DNA of 64,000 bases from Candidatus Eisenbergiella merdavium (GCA_019119595.1 DWWS01000013.1:18756-82755), one strand, 5' to 3'. Counted from the stretch's first letter, positions 46,100-54,935 are shown. Numbers and translations are program-made. Notes: generated by a model from the sequence alone, not told the origin.

Positions 46100-46381
46100 A
46101 AAAAAACAGTCCATCATACGGCCGCAGAGAGGGAATGTCACCGGCTGAAAGCATTCCCGGCACGCAGGGCTGAAGTGCATCCGGGAGCCGGTCCGGTGAA
46201 CGCTCTTTCAGAAAAGGCAGAGGCTTCCAAACGAAGCGCCGCTGTCTGAAAAAGCCGTACAGCCGGATCCGTCAGGCGCTCGTTACGCGCATCAAGTGCA
46301 GGAGAGGGATTCCCTCTTCTGAATCGGAGTGGAACCGCGGCTCTGCCGTCTCTGAAAATGGGAGACGACAGGGCTCTTTTT
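46100..46381 (+). promoter_or_regulatory. T-box riboswitch (probable tRNA-Cys) with terminator
   Basis: A structured leader between LysR and cysE. The antiterminator T-box motif GGAGTGGAACCGCGG is at 46326-46340. It is followed by a terminator: CTCTGCCGTCTC (46341-46352) pairs with GAGACGACAGGGC (46362-46374), then TTTTT. A stem-I-like hairpin is at 46131-46158, and a TGC (Cys codon) at 46176-46178, within GAAGTGCATCC, is the specifier candidate. Uncharged tRNA-Cys would stabilise the antiterminator and switch on cysE-cysS. The exact 5' boundary is uncertain. Confidence 0.85.
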
Positions 46382-46403
46382 GTACGATGGGAAGGGGGAA
46401 GCT

Positions 46404-47087
46404 ATGGGACTGATCGGAAATATACGGGAAGAGGTCCGCATCATCAGAGAACGGGATCCGGCGATCCATTCCTCGCTGGAGGTTCTTTTGTACCCCAGCT
46501 TTAAGGTGATGCTGCACTATCGGCTGGCGCACAGGCTGTACCAGTCGGGCCATTTTTTCCTGGCGAGATGGATTTCCCAGAGAGGCGTGCGCAAGACAGG
46601 GATCGAGATCCATCCGGGCGCGCAGATCGGGAAGGGCTTTTTCATCGACCACGGAAACGGGGTGATCATCGGGGAGACCACGGTGATCGGCGACAACGTG
46701 ACCCTTTACCAGGGCGTCACGCTGGGCGGAACGGGAAAGGAGCATGGCAAACGCCACCCCACGGTCTGCGATAACGTGATGATCAGCGCCGGGGCGAAGG
46801 TGCTCGGCTCCTTCACCATCGGGGAAAATTCCAAGATCGGCGCGGGGAGCGTGGTTTTAAGCGAGGTGCCGCCAAATTCCACGGTGGTCGGTGTGCCGGG
46901 CCGGGTGGTGAAGCGCAGGGATCAGCCGATTCCCAGAGAAACCATGGATCAGGTGCACCTGCCCGACCCGGTGCGGGAGGAGATCGCCGCCCTGCAGAAG
47001 GAAAATTCGGAACTGGTGAACAGACTGCTTGACCTGGAGGCGCAGGTGAGGTACCTTAGAAGAGCAGAGGAAAGAGAAGCAAGATAA
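46404..47087 (+). CDS. cysE: Serine O-acetyltransferase
   Basis: A 227-aa hexapeptide-repeat acetyltransferase that makes O-acetylserine from serine and acetyl-CoA, the first step of cysteine synthesis. The left-handed beta-helix repeats run about residues 65-165 (IHPGAQIGKGFFIDHGNGVIIGETTVIGDNVTLYQGVTLGG, catalytic His in FFIDHGNG). The coiled C-terminal tail (LQKENSELVNRLLDLEAQVRYL) is longer than usual. ATG 46404 has AAGGGGGAAG; an upstream in-frame TTG overlaps the T-box terminator. Confidence 0.96.
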   Translation: MGLIGNIREEVRIIRERDPAIHSSLEVLLYPSFKVMLHYRLAHRLYQSGHFFLARWISQRGVRKTGIEIHPGAQIGKGFFIDHGNGVIIGETTVIGDNVTLYQGVTLGGTGKEHGKRHPTVCDNVMISAGAKVLGSFTIGENSKIGAGSVVLSEVPPNSTVVGVPGRVVKRRDQPIPRETMDQVHLPDPVREEIAALQKENSELVNRLLDLEAQVRYLRRAEEREAR

Positions 47088-47163
47088 CCCGCGCGGCGGC
47101 AGAGCCTTCCGACAGGAACCCCAAAGCCGCCCGTGGGAATAAATATAAGGAGAAACAGACGAA

Positions 47164-48576
47164 ATGAGGATTTACAATACCCTGACCAAGAGAAAAGAGG
47201 AATTTGTCCCGATCACGCCGGGAGAGGTGAAAATGTATGTATGCGGCCCCACCGTGTACAATCTGATCCACATCGGAAACGCCCGTCCCATGATCGTGTT
47301 CGATACGGTGCGCCGCTATTTTGAGCACAGGGGCTATCGGGTGAATTACGTCAGCAATTTCACCGACGTGGACGACAAGATCATCAAAAAAGCCATCGAG
47401 GAGGGCGTGGACGCCGATGTGATCTCAGAGCGTTATATCGCGGAATGCAAAAAGGACATGGAGGCCCTGAACGTGCGCCCCGCCACCGTTCATCCCCAGG
47501 CGACGCAGGAGATCTGCGGCATGCTGGACATGATCCAGGAGCTGATCGACAGCGGCCACGCCTATGCGGCGGAGGACGGGACGGTGTATTACCGGGTGAG
47601 AAGCTTCCGGGATTACGGAAAGCTGTCCCACAAGAACCTGGATGATCTGGAGGGCGGAAAGCGTTCCCTGCTGGTGTCCGGCGAGGATCAAAAGGAGGAT
47701 CCGCTGGATTTCGTGCTCTGGAAGCCCAAAAAGGAAGGCGAGCCCTACTGGGAGTCTCCCTGGTGCAACGGCCGTCCCGGCTGGCACATCGAATGCTCTG
47801 TGATGAGCAAAAAATATCTGGGCGACGAGATTGACATCCACGCGGGCGGCGAGGATCTGATCTTCCCCCATCATGAAAACGAGATCGCCCAGTCCGAGGC
47901 GGCCAACGGAAAGCCCTTCGCCCGTTACTGGATGCACAACGCCTTCCTGAATATCGACAACCGGAAGATGAGCAAATCCGCGGGCAATTTCTTCACCGTG
48001 CGGGACATCATTTCCAAATATGATCCCCAGGTGCTGCGCTTTTTTATGCTGTCCGCCCATTACAGAAGCCCCCTGAATTTCTCCGCGGAGCTGATGGAGG
48101 CGGCGAAAAACGGGCTTGAGCGCATTCTGACCGCGGTTTCCAATCTGAATTTCCTCATTTCCAAGGCGGACGGAAGCCAAGAGCTTACGGAGGAGGAAAA
48201 GAAGCTGCTTGAGGAAGCGGCGGCTTATACGGCCCGCTTTGACGAGGCGATGGACGATGATTTCAATACGGCGGACGCCATTTCTGCCATTTTTGAGCTG
48301 GTGAAATTCATCAACACCAACACGAACGGAGAGTCCTCCGGGGTGTACCTTGCGGCTCTTCATGAGCAGATCCGGGAGCTTGCCGACGTATGCGGCCTGA
48401 TCGTGGATCAGAAGGAAGAGATGCTGGACGCCGATATTGAAAAAATGATCGAGGAGCGCCAGGCCGCGAGAAAGGCGAAGGATTTTGCCAGGGCTGACGC
48501 GATCCGAAACGAACTTCTGGAGAAAGGGATCGTCCTGGAGGACACCCGTGAGGGCGTGAAATGGAAGAGAGTCTGA
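47164..48576 (+). CDS. cysS: Cysteinyl-tRNA synthetase
   Basis: A 470-aa class I synthetase. The HIGH-like motif is [11 protein letters not shown] (about residues 37-47) and the KMSKS motif is [12 protein letters not shown] (about 265). Zinc ligands are C28 (VCGPTVYN), and a Cys and His in [10 protein letters not shown] and HHENEIAQ. It is co-regulated with cysE by the T-box. Its end overlaps mrnC by 16 bp. Confidence 0.98.
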   Translation: MRIYNTLTKRKEEFVPITPGEVKMYVCGPTVYNLIHIGNARPMIVFDTVRRYFEHRGYRVNYVSNFTDVDDKIIKKAIEEGVDADVISERYIAECKKDMEALNVRPATVHPQATQEICGMLDMIQELIDSGHAYAAEDGTVYYRVRSFRDYGKLSHKNLDDLEGGKRSLLVSGEDQKEDPLDFVLWKPKKEGEPYWESPWCNGRPGWHIECSVMSKKYLGDEIDIHAGGEDLIFPHHENEIAQSEAANGKPFARYWMHNAFLNIDNRKMSKSAGNFFTVRDIISKYDPQVLRFFMLSAHYRSPLNFSAELMEAAKNGLERILTAVSNLNFLISKADGSQELTEEEKKLLEEAAAYTARFDEAMDDDFNTADAISAIFELVKFINTNTNGESSGVYLAALHEQIRELADVCGLIVDQKEEMLDADIEKMIEERQAARKAKDFARADAIRNELLEKGIVLEDTREGVKWKRV

Positions 48577-49001
48577 GTCTGCTTGCGGCGATTCGGAGGG
48601 ATTTCGGGCTGCGCGAGGTGGATTTGAGAACCCTTTCGCCCCTGACACTGGCCTTTGTGGGGGACTGCGTTTATGACCTGGTTCTGCGGACCGTGATCGT
48701 AGAGCGCCACAATGCCAGTCCCAACCGGCTTCACCGGGAAAAGAGCCGGCTGGCGAAGGCACCCGCGCAGGCGGAAATGGCGGAGGCGCTTCAGGAGCAT
48801 CTGAAGCCGGACGAGCTTGCCGTCTACCGGCGCGGGCGCAACGCCAAGTCCCACACTACGGCAAAAAACGCCTCCGTGCTGGATTACAGAAAGGCCACCG
48901 GGCTGGAGGCCCTGTACGGCTGGCTCTATCTCTCCGGACAGGAGGACAGAATGCTGGAGCTGATCCGCCTTTCTCTGGAGGAGCTGGGCTGGAAGCTGTG
49001 A
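48561..49001 (+). CDS. mrnC: Mini-ribonuclease III
   Basis: A 146-aa RNase III catalytic domain without the dsRNA-binding domain; it matures 23S rRNA ends. Catalytic acidic residues are in LAFVGDCVYDLVLRT (about residues 32-46), with NRLHREKSRLAKAPAQAE and VYRRGRNAKSHTTAKNAS typical of MrnC. It starts inside cysS. Its stop codon is inside the first copy of a 23-bp direct repeat. Confidence 0.95.
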   Translation: MEESLSLLAAIRRDFGLREVDLRTLSPLTLAFVGDCVYDLVLRTVIVERHNASPNRLHREKSRLAKAPAQAEMAEALQEHLKPDELAVYRRGRNAKSHTTAKNASVLDYRKATGLEALYGWLYLSGQEDRMLELIRLSLEELGWKL

Positions 49002-49049
49002 ACGCGCGGCTCCGGAAGCCATGAACACGCCGCCCAGGAAGCTGTAACC
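48991..49049 (+). repeat. 23-bp direct repeats straddling the mrnC stop codon
   Basis: Imperfect copies begin GGAAGCTGTGAACGCGCGGC (48991), GGAAGCCATGAACACGCCGC (49014) and GGAAGCTGTAACC (49037, partial). The first contains the final Lys-Leu-stop codons. Confidence 0.75.
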
Positions 49050-49135
49050 ATACGATGCCGGGATCGGCGGGCGGAGAAAACGCCGTCTGCAAAAAAATAA
49101 AACCGCAGAAAAGATCTGCAAAAACGGAGTTTATC

Positions 49136-49876
49136 ATGCGATATCAGGAAATGACCATAGAAGGAAGAAACGCAGTAACGGAGGCCTTGCGGGCCGGAAA
49201 GCCCATCGACCGGCTTTTCATTCAGGATCACTGCCAGGATGGCCCGGTGCTGACGATCAAGCGGCTCGCCAGATCGAAGGACATCCCGGTGAAATATGTG
49301 GAAAAGGAGCGGCTTGACCAGCTCTCGGAAACGGGACGGCATCAGGGCGTCATCGCCTACGCGGCGGCTTATGAATACGCGCAGGTGGAGGACATGCTGA
49401 AGGCGGCGCAGGCAAAGAACGAAGCTCCGTTTCTCATTCTGCTGGACGGAATCGAGGATCCGCACAATCTGGGAGCCATCATCCGCACGGCCAATCTGGC
49501 CGGAGCGCACGGCGTCATCATCCCGAAGGACCGGGCGGCTGGCCTGACCGCCACCGTTGCCCGCACCTCCGCCGGAGCGCTGAACTATACCCCGGTGGCC
49601 CGGGTGACCAATCTTTCCAAGACCATGAACGAGCTGAAAAAGCAGGGCATGTGGTTCGTCTGCGCGGATATGGGCGGGACGGTGATGTACGACCTGAATC
49701 TGAAGGGCTCCATCGGCCTTGTGATCGGAAATGAGGGAGAGGGTGTGGGCAGGCTGGTGAAGGAAACCTGTGATTTTACGGCTTCCATTCCCATGAAGGG
49801 AGATATCGATTCCCTGAACGCCTCTGTGGCGGCCGGGGTTCTCGCCTATGAAATCGTGCGGCAGAGGCTGGGATAG
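49136..49876 (+). CDS. rlmB: 23S rRNA (guanosine-2'-O-)-methyltransferase RlmB
   Basis: A 246-aa SpoU-class (trefoil-knot) RNA methyltransferase. The N-terminal substrate-binding domain (EGRNAVTEALRAGKPIDRLFI) is followed by SPOUT motifs ILLDGIEDPHNLGAIIRTANLAGAHGVI (about residues 100-127), IGLVIGNEGEGVGRLVKE and IPMKGDIDSLNASVAAGVLAYE. ATG 49136 with CGGAG 6 nt upstream is preferred to ATG 49055, which would add a basic non-family leader. Its order after cysS-mrnC matches other Firmicutes. Confidence 0.95.
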   Translation: MRYQEMTIEGRNAVTEALRAGKPIDRLFIQDHCQDGPVLTIKRLARSKDIPVKYVEKERLDQLSETGRHQGVIAYAAAYEYAQVEDMLKAAQAKNEAPFLILLDGIEDPHNLGAIIRTANLAGAHGVIIPKDRAAGLTATVARTSAGALNYTPVARVTNLSKTMNELKKQGMWFVCADMGGTVMYDLNLKGSIGLVIGNEGEGVGRLVKETCDFTASIPMKGDIDSLNASVAAGVLAYEIVRQRLG

Positions 49877-49879
49877 CGG

Positions 49880-51520
49880 ATGAAAGGGAAAGGATTTCTC
49901 ACGATCATCGGCTGCGGCCTGCTGGCCGCCTTCCTTTTGTCCCTGACGGGCCCGGCCGTGTCGGCGGCGCCCGGGCGGGGAGAAACCGCGGTTTCGGAAA
50001 ACGAAGCCGAAACTGCGGACGAGGAGGAAGGGCGGCAAAAGGACGGGGCCGAAAGGGAAAAGACAGCGGAGGATTCTGAAGCCATATCAGAAAATGCGGC
50101 TTCAGAGGCTTCCGTTTCACGAAATATGGATTCACGCAAAACGGTTTCTCAAAATTCCGTTTCCGGGAATACAGTTTCCGGGGATTCCGTTTCTTCAAAC
50201 CGTATTCCGGCCAGGCTGCTTCTGCGGCCTTCCGGCGGAAAACGAACGGATGTTTCGGGAAATGTGATTTCCGGAAATTCTATTTCGCAAAATACGGTTT
50301 CAGAAAATGCAATTTCCGGAAGTTCTGTGTCCCAAAATACCGTTTCCGAAAAAACTTCTTCCGTCAGTGAAGTTTCCACCGGTTCCGTTTCTCGAAATCA
50401 TGCTTCAGGAGACGGAACGGCGGAAGAAAAAAGACCGGAAAACAGAGTCTCCGGAAGCAGCGTCTCAGGGAATCAGGTTTCCGGAAACAGCACCTCCGGA
50501 AGCAAAGCCTCCGGGAGCAGGGTTTCCGGAAACAGTACCTCGGGAAACAGCGTTTCCCGGAACAGCGTTTCCCGGAACAGCGTCTCCGCGAACAGTGTTT
50601 CGCAGAACTCCGCTCCGGAGATGGTTCATGACCGGAAGCTGACCCTGGAGGACCGGCAGAAGGTGATGAGCTCCCATAAGCAGACGATGCAGGCAAATGA
50701 GCAGGACAGGAAAACGATTTCCGGAAATGACATTGATTTTTCGGATCTGAAGATCGCCTGTATCGGAGACAGCATCACGCAGGCCGTGAATCTGGAAAGC
50801 CTGGAAAATTATCAGGAGCTTGCCTGGCCGCATATCATGCAGGAGGCGCTTGGCGCAGGAGAGGTCGTCAATCTGGGAATCGGCGGTTCCTCCATCGGCA
50901 GATACTGGGCGGATGCCTTCGTGGACCGGTATGACCAGATCCCGGAGGACACGGATCTGATCCTGGTCATGGGCGGGACGAACGACGGCTTTTGTGCCAG
51001 CTTCGTGGAATTCGGAAATTCCGCGGAACGTGCCCCGCGCACCTTCTGGGGCGACCTTGACGAGCTGATGGACGGGCTTGCCGCTGATTATCCCGGCGCG
51101 GAGGTGATCTTCATGACGCCGCTTCCCAACAGCCTGCAGGATATTCTGAAGGCGGAGCGGAAGTATCTGATGCCCCAGGAGAAATTCGGAGAGGTGATAT
51201 CTACGCTTGCCGGGGAGCATGGCATGGAGGTGTTTGATCTGTACAATTCCAACATTCTGGACGGCCATGACAAGGACAATGTCCTTCACCTGATGCCGGA
51301 CGGAGTGCATCCAAACGCGGAGGGCTACCGCATTCTGGGAGAGCATATCGCGGCGGAGCTCATCCGGCTGCTGGATGAGCGGAAGGAGCAGATGCCGGAA
51401 TGGAGCGGGCAGTCAGAGGAGCGGGAAGAGCCGGAGGAGAGCGGAACATCAGAGGAACAGGAAGTGCCGGAGGAGAGTCAGACATCGGAGGAACAGGAAA
51501 GCCGCAGGGAGGCAGGATGA
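49880..51520 (+). CDS. Secreted SGNH/GDSL-family hydrolase with S-V-S-x-N repeats
   Basis: A 546-aa exported esterase-like protein. The signal peptide ends at AVSA-APG (about residue 33). A low-complexity region (about 83-247) holds dozens of five-residue repeats of the S-V-S-G/x-N type. The SGNH catalytic domain follows: IACIGDSIT (Ser near 298), GGSS, MGGTNDG and DGVHPN (Asp/His near 474-477). A Glu/Ser-rich tail ends the protein. Family members deacetylate or de-esterify cell-wall or plant polysaccharides. It overlaps sigH by 4 bp (ATGA) and sits where yacP/rae1 is found in relatives. Confidence 0.9.
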   Translation: MKGKGFLTIIGCGLLAAFLLSLTGPAVSAAPGRGETAVSENEAETADEEEGRQKDGAEREKTAEDSEAISENAASEASVSRNMDSRKTVSQNSVSGNTVSGDSVSSNRIPARLLLRPSGGKRTDVSGNVISGNSISQNTVSENAISGSSVSQNTVSEKTSSVSEVSTGSVSRNHASGDGTAEEKRPENRVSGSSVSGNQVSGNSTSGSKASGSRVSGNSTSGNSVSRNSVSRNSVSANSVSQNSAPEMVHDRKLTLEDRQKVMSSHKQTMQANEQDRKTISGNDIDFSDLKIACIGDSITQAVNLESLENYQELAWPHIMQEALGAGEVVNLGIGGSSIGRYWADAFVDRYDQIPEDTDLILVMGGTNDGFCASFVEFGNSAERAPRTFWGDLDELMDGLAADYPGAEVIFMTPLPNSLQDILKAERKYLMPQEKFGEVISTLAGEHGMEVFDLYNSNILDGHDKDNVLHLMPDGVHPNAEGYRILGEHIAAELIRLLDERKEQMPEWSGQSEEREEPEESGTSEEQEVPEESQTSEEQESRREAG

Positions 51521-52143
51521 GCGTTTTATATGGCGATTACAGCGACGAGGAGCTGATCGGCCTGCTCCGGGAGGGCAGACGGGACATCACGGATTATATT
51601 ATGGAAAAATACAAGGGCATGGTGAAGTCGAAGGCCAGATCCATGTTCCTTCTGGGCGGGGACAGCGACGATCTGATCCAGGAGGGGATGATCGGTCTGT
51701 TCAAGGCCGTCAGGGACTATGACAGCGGAAGAGACGCCAGCTTTTCTACTTTTGCGGAGCTGTGCGTATCCCGACAGATGTACACGGCGGTACAGGCTTC
51801 CACGAGAAAAAAGCACATGCCGCTCAATACCTATATTTCTCTGTACGGCACGCAGGGAGAGGCGGAGGAAGCGGAGCTGATGAACGCGATCCCCGCCGAC
51901 AGCGAGAAAAGCCCGGAGGAGCTTTTCATCGACAGGGAAAACGTGGAGGTTCTGGAACGGACCATCGAGAAGGAACTGAGCGCTTTTGAAAAGCAGGTGC
52001 TGGATCTGTATGTCACAGGGATGCGCACGCCGCAGATCGCAAGGGTGCTGGGCCGGGATGCCAAAAGCACGGACAACGCGCTGTCAAGGATCAGGAGCAA
52101 GCTGAGAAAGGCGATAGGAGATGAAGGAAGACAGAGGACATGA
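51517..52143 (+). CDS. sigH: RNA polymerase sigma factor SigH (Spo0H)
   Basis: A 208-aa sigma factor of the sporulation/transition-phase type. Region 2 (MEKYKGMVKSKARSMFLLGGDSDDLIQEGMIGLFKAVRDYD, about residues 28-68) and region 4 (LSAFEKQVLDLYVTGMRTPQIARVLGRDAKSTDNALSRIRSKL) match SigH. ATG 51517 overlaps the SGNH stop and has GGGAGG upstream; longer in-frame starts would run through the SGNH tail. It indicates a spore-forming lineage or its descendant. Confidence 0.93.
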   Translation: MSVLYGDYSDEELIGLLREGRRDITDYIMEKYKGMVKSKARSMFLLGGDSDDLIQEGMIGLFKAVRDYDSGRDASFSTFAELCVSRQMYTAVQASTRKKHMPLNTYISLYGTQGEAEEAELMNAIPADSEKSPEELFIDRENVEVLERTIEKELSAFEKQVLDLYVTGMRTPQIARVLGRDAKSTDNALSRIRSKLRKAIGDEGRQRT

Positions 52144-52147
52144 ACCG

Positions 52148-53539
52148 ATGATCAAGCTGAATTTTGCCGGAATCCGTACCAGAAAGGAGCTGCATCAATA
52201 TCTGGAGGATAAGCTGCAGCTTCCCGAATCGCAGGGAGAAAGCCTGGATAATATTTATGATTTCCTGACCATGGCGGCCGGACGGCTGCATATTATCGTG
52301 GAAGGGATGTCCAGAAACCACACGAGGCTTGGAGGCTATCTGGACGGCGTGCTCCGGACGCTTCGCGCGGCGGAGGCGGTGACGGAGGGGCTGACGCTGG
52401 AGGTGAGGGAGCAGATGGACGCGGATAAGGAATGGCTGGATAATCCGGCGGTCGTGGAGCAGTCCTGCGCCTACAGCCGTCCGGTCATGGTGGCGCTTTC
52501 TGATGCGCCCGTTCCCGTTTCCGGCCAGGAGGGACTGATGTACCGGGCGGAGGGCATGCCCTGTCTGCGGCTGTGCTTTGCGAATGCCGCTGACGTGCAG
52601 ATTGATATCGGAGGCGTGCGTTATCCCTTCCTGGAAACGGACAAGGATGTATGGACGGTGGATCTTCCTCTGGATCCCGGCTTTTATTACGTTCACCTTT
52701 ATGTGGACAACTGTCTGGTCTTAAGCCCCTTCCTTCCCATCGGCTACGGCCACTGCAGGCCGGCCAATTACATAGAGGTGGGCCCGATGGAGGAATTCTG
52801 CCTGATGCGGGATGTGCCGCACGGCACGATCCGTCACGAATATTTTGCTTCCGCGGCTACCGGAAGGACGGAAACCTGCGTCTGCTATGTGCCGCCGGGC
52901 TATGAGGAGAGCGGGGAGGAATATCCGGTCCTGTATCTGCAGCACGGCTTTGGAGAAAATGAGCGGGGCTGGATCTGGCAGGGTAAGGCGAATCATATCA
53001 TGGACAACCTGCTGGCGGACGGTAAGGCGGTTCCCATGCTGATCGTGATGGCAAACGGCATGGTGATGACGGAATGCGGAGCCGGGAAGGTGGGACTTAA
53101 ACATGAGCTGTTTCTGAAGGAGCTGACGCAGGATCTCATTCCCTTTATCGAGAAAAAATACCGGGTGAAAAAGGACCGGCAGTACCGTGCCATGGCGGGG
53201 CTTTCCATGGGCTCCATGCAGACCAGCATGCTGATCGGTACATATCCGGAGCTGTTTGCCTGGGCAGGCCTGTTTTCCGGATTTTTACATAATCTGGTCG
53301 GGGATCATCCGGACAACAGCCATCTGGAGCAGATCGGGAAGCCGGGATTTTCTCGGAGCATGCGCCTTCTGTTCCGCGGAATGGGAAGGCAGGACGAGTT
53401 CTGGAAGCACTTCGAGGAGGACGACGCCTTCTGCGAAGAGAACGGCTTAAGCTGTGTGCGCCGGGAATACGAGGGCGGACATGACTGGAACGTCTGGAGA
53501 AAATGCATCCGCGATTTTCTTCCCATGCTCTTTGTGTGA
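52148..53539 (+). CDS. Barstar-like domain fused to an alpha/beta-hydrolase esterase
   Basis: A 463-aa protein with two parts. Residues 1-90 look like a barstar (ribonuclease-inhibitor) domain: IRTRKELHQYLEDKLQLP followed by ESLDNIYDFLT, keeping the Asp pair (D34, D38) that in barstar enters the barnase active site. Residues about 190-463 form an esterase-D/feruloyl-esterase-like hydrolase: YLQHGFGENERGW, nucleophile S353 in GLSMGS and a His near 443 in GGHDW; a CBM48-like strand region lies between. No signal peptide. ATG 52148 has AGAGGA upstream; ATG 52121 is an alternative inside sigH. The gene starts 4 bp after sigH. Confidence 0.8.
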   Translation: MIKLNFAGIRTRKELHQYLEDKLQLPESQGESLDNIYDFLTMAAGRLHIIVEGMSRNHTRLGGYLDGVLRTLRAAEAVTEGLTLEVREQMDADKEWLDNPAVVEQSCAYSRPVMVALSDAPVPVSGQEGLMYRAEGMPCLRLCFANAADVQIDIGGVRYPFLETDKDVWTVDLPLDPGFYYVHLYVDNCLVLSPFLPIGYGHCRPANYIEVGPMEEFCLMRDVPHGTIRHEYFASAATGRTETCVCYVPPGYEESGEEYPVLYLQHGFGENERGWIWQGKANHIMDNLLADGKAVPMLIVMANGMVMTECGAGKVGLKHELFLKELTQDLIPFIEKKYRVKKDRQYRAMAGLSMGSMQTSMLIGTYPELFAWAGLFSGFLHNLVGDHPDNSHLEQIGKPGFSRSMRLLFRGMGRQDEFWKHFEEDDAFCEENGLSCVRREYEGGHDWNVWRKCIRDFLPMLFV

Positions 53540-53583
53540 GAGATAAAAAACTACAAAAAAGTTGTAAAATTTTCCCGCAGGGG

Positions 53584-53612
53584 TTGGCGCGGCCGATCCT
53601 GCCATATATAAT
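53584..53612 (+). promoter_or_regulatory. Promoter of the 53.7-kb hypothetical gene
   Basis: TTGGCG (53584-53589), a 17-bp spacer and a perfect TATAAT (53607-53612). Confidence 0.65.
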
Positions 53613-53716
53613 AGACTGAAAAAGGATGCGGTATGAATGGAAATACCGCCGGGGAGAGACTGGAGAAAAAAGACGGTCTCTGCGGCCTTGCATGCCGCAT
53701 ATATGGGAGGATTGCC

Positions 53717-54106
53717 ATGGAAAAGAAAATGGATGCAAATGCACGCGGCATACAGCAGGAGCGGGAAGCGGCGGTTGCCGCGGTCAAAAGCTGTGAGAAG
53801 CCACAGGAGCTCGGCGCGCTTCTGTGGAGGGTGGTCGAGCTGTATGCGGGAGAGGCTTTTTTTACCAGCAAAAAGCTTCCCTTCAGCTATACCGTAAAAG
53901 GGCGGGAGCTGTTCTGTGACCGAAAGGAAAAATCCATAACCGAGGCCACGGTCGTGCGCGCCTATGAGAAAATTCTGGCGGCGCAGGCCGCCGGCGATCC
54001 GATCCGGGGGCCGAAGCGGCTTTGTATGTTCGGCGCGCCCTATATTTGGGGGATATTGAAGGGAACGGGGCTGGCCGGAGGGGAAGAGGAAAAAGCACTG
54101 CCCTGA
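53717..54106 (+). CDS. Conserved hypothetical protein (129 aa)
   Basis: A small soluble protein, likely cytoplasmic. Visible conserved-looking blocks are SYTVKGRELFCDRKEKSIT and GPKRLCMFGAPYIWGILKG. No domain was recognised. ATG 53717 follows GGGAGG with a 6-nt spacer. The in-frame ATG at 53633 lies 21 bp after the -10 box, so a longer form (157 aa) cannot be excluded. The gene stands alone between a clear promoter and a terminator hairpin. Confidence 0.65.
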   Translation: MEKKMDANARGIQQEREAAVAAVKSCEKPQELGALLWRVVELYAGEAFFTSKKLPFSYTVKGRELFCDRKEKSITEATVVRAYEKILAAQAAGDPIRGPKRLCMFGAPYIWGILKGTGLAGGEEEKALP

Positions 54107-54130
54107 TCGGGAATGGAACTGGAAAATTTG

Positions 54131-54167
54131 AAAGGGTTTTGTCAATTAAAAGGGTTTTCGTCAATTA
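54131..54167 (+). repeat. Direct repeat of about 18 bp
   Basis: AAAGGGTTTTGTCAATTA occurs at 54131 and again, with one inserted C, at 54149. Confidence 0.8.
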
Positions 54168-54168
54168 A

Positions 54169-54212
54169 GGACAGCAGAGACAAAAAAATTTCTCTGTTGT
54201 CCAAACTTTTTT
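54169..54212 (+). terminator. Terminator hairpin after the 53.7-kb gene
   Basis: GGACAGCAGAGA (54169-54180) pairs with TCTCTGTTGTCC (54191-54202, one G-T pair); a T-run follows after AAAC. Confidence 0.7.
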
Positions 54213-54281
54213 CCACTCTGCCGCATCTGTAAGATGAAAAGAAAAAAGACCGGAGGCTTCCGGCAGAAGGAGAGAGTGTAT

Positions 54282-54929
54282 ATGAGTATGAAAAAGAGTG
54301 CAACCATCGTCGTGGCTGGTATGATGAGCCTGTGGCTTGCAGGCTGCGGACAGACAGGAGGGGTGCAGGGAACACAGTCCGAACCCCCTGCTGCAGAAAC
54401 GTCTGTTGCGGAAACATCTGCCGCAGAAGGCACTGTTACAGAAGAATCCTCCGCAGAGGCAGTGCGGGAAACGCAGATTGATGAGACTGCGGCCGCAGGA
54501 CAGGAGGAAGGCTCGGAACCGGCGGATACGGCTTCCGAAGCGCAGACGGAGGATACTTCCCAGGGACAAACGCAGGCGGGCGGCTACGAGGACAATTTTG
54601 CGGTTGACAGCGAGGCAGCGGCAGCATTCGGGACCCAGATCAAGGATGCCGTAGCGGCGAAGGATCTGGAGGCGCTGGCGGATCTGGCGGCATATCCTCT
54701 GTATGTGGGATTCGCAGAAGAAAGCGTCACCCCGGCTTCCAGAGAGGAATTTGTGGCGCTGGGGGCAGATCGGATCTTTACGGCTGAGCTGGTGGAATCC
54801 GTAGGGAATGCGGACGTGAACGGCCTTACCCCCAGCATGGCGGGCTTTGTTCTGTCCACGGACGACGGACCGAATATCATCTTCAGCGTGGTGAACGGCT
54901 CGCTTGCCGTTCAGGGGATCAATTATTGA
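54282..54929 (+). CDS. Putative lipoprotein with acidic linker
   Basis: A 215-aa exported protein. The signal peptide ends in a lipobox (LAGC, Cys near residue 21). It is followed by an Ala/Glu/Thr-rich linker of about 75 residues with AAETSVAETS-like repeats and a C-terminal domain of about 100 residues (FGTQIKDAVAAKDLEALADLAAYPLYV ... NIIFSVVNGSLAVQGI) that resembles small NTF2-like or DUF-type ligand domains. ATG 54282 has AAGGAGAG upstream; an upstream in-frame ATG (54234) would spoil the signal peptide. Function unknown. Confidence 0.8.
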   Translation: MSMKKSATIVVAGMMSLWLAGCGQTGGVQGTQSEPPAAETSVAETSAAEGTVTEESSAEAVRETQIDETAAAGQEEGSEPADTASEAQTEDTSQGQTQAGGYEDNFAVDSEAAAAFGTQIKDAVAAKDLEALADLAAYPLYVGFAEESVTPASREEFVALGADRIFTAELVESVGNADVNGLTPSMAGFVLSTDDGPNIIFSVVNGSLAVQGINY

Positions 54930-54935
54930 CATGCT

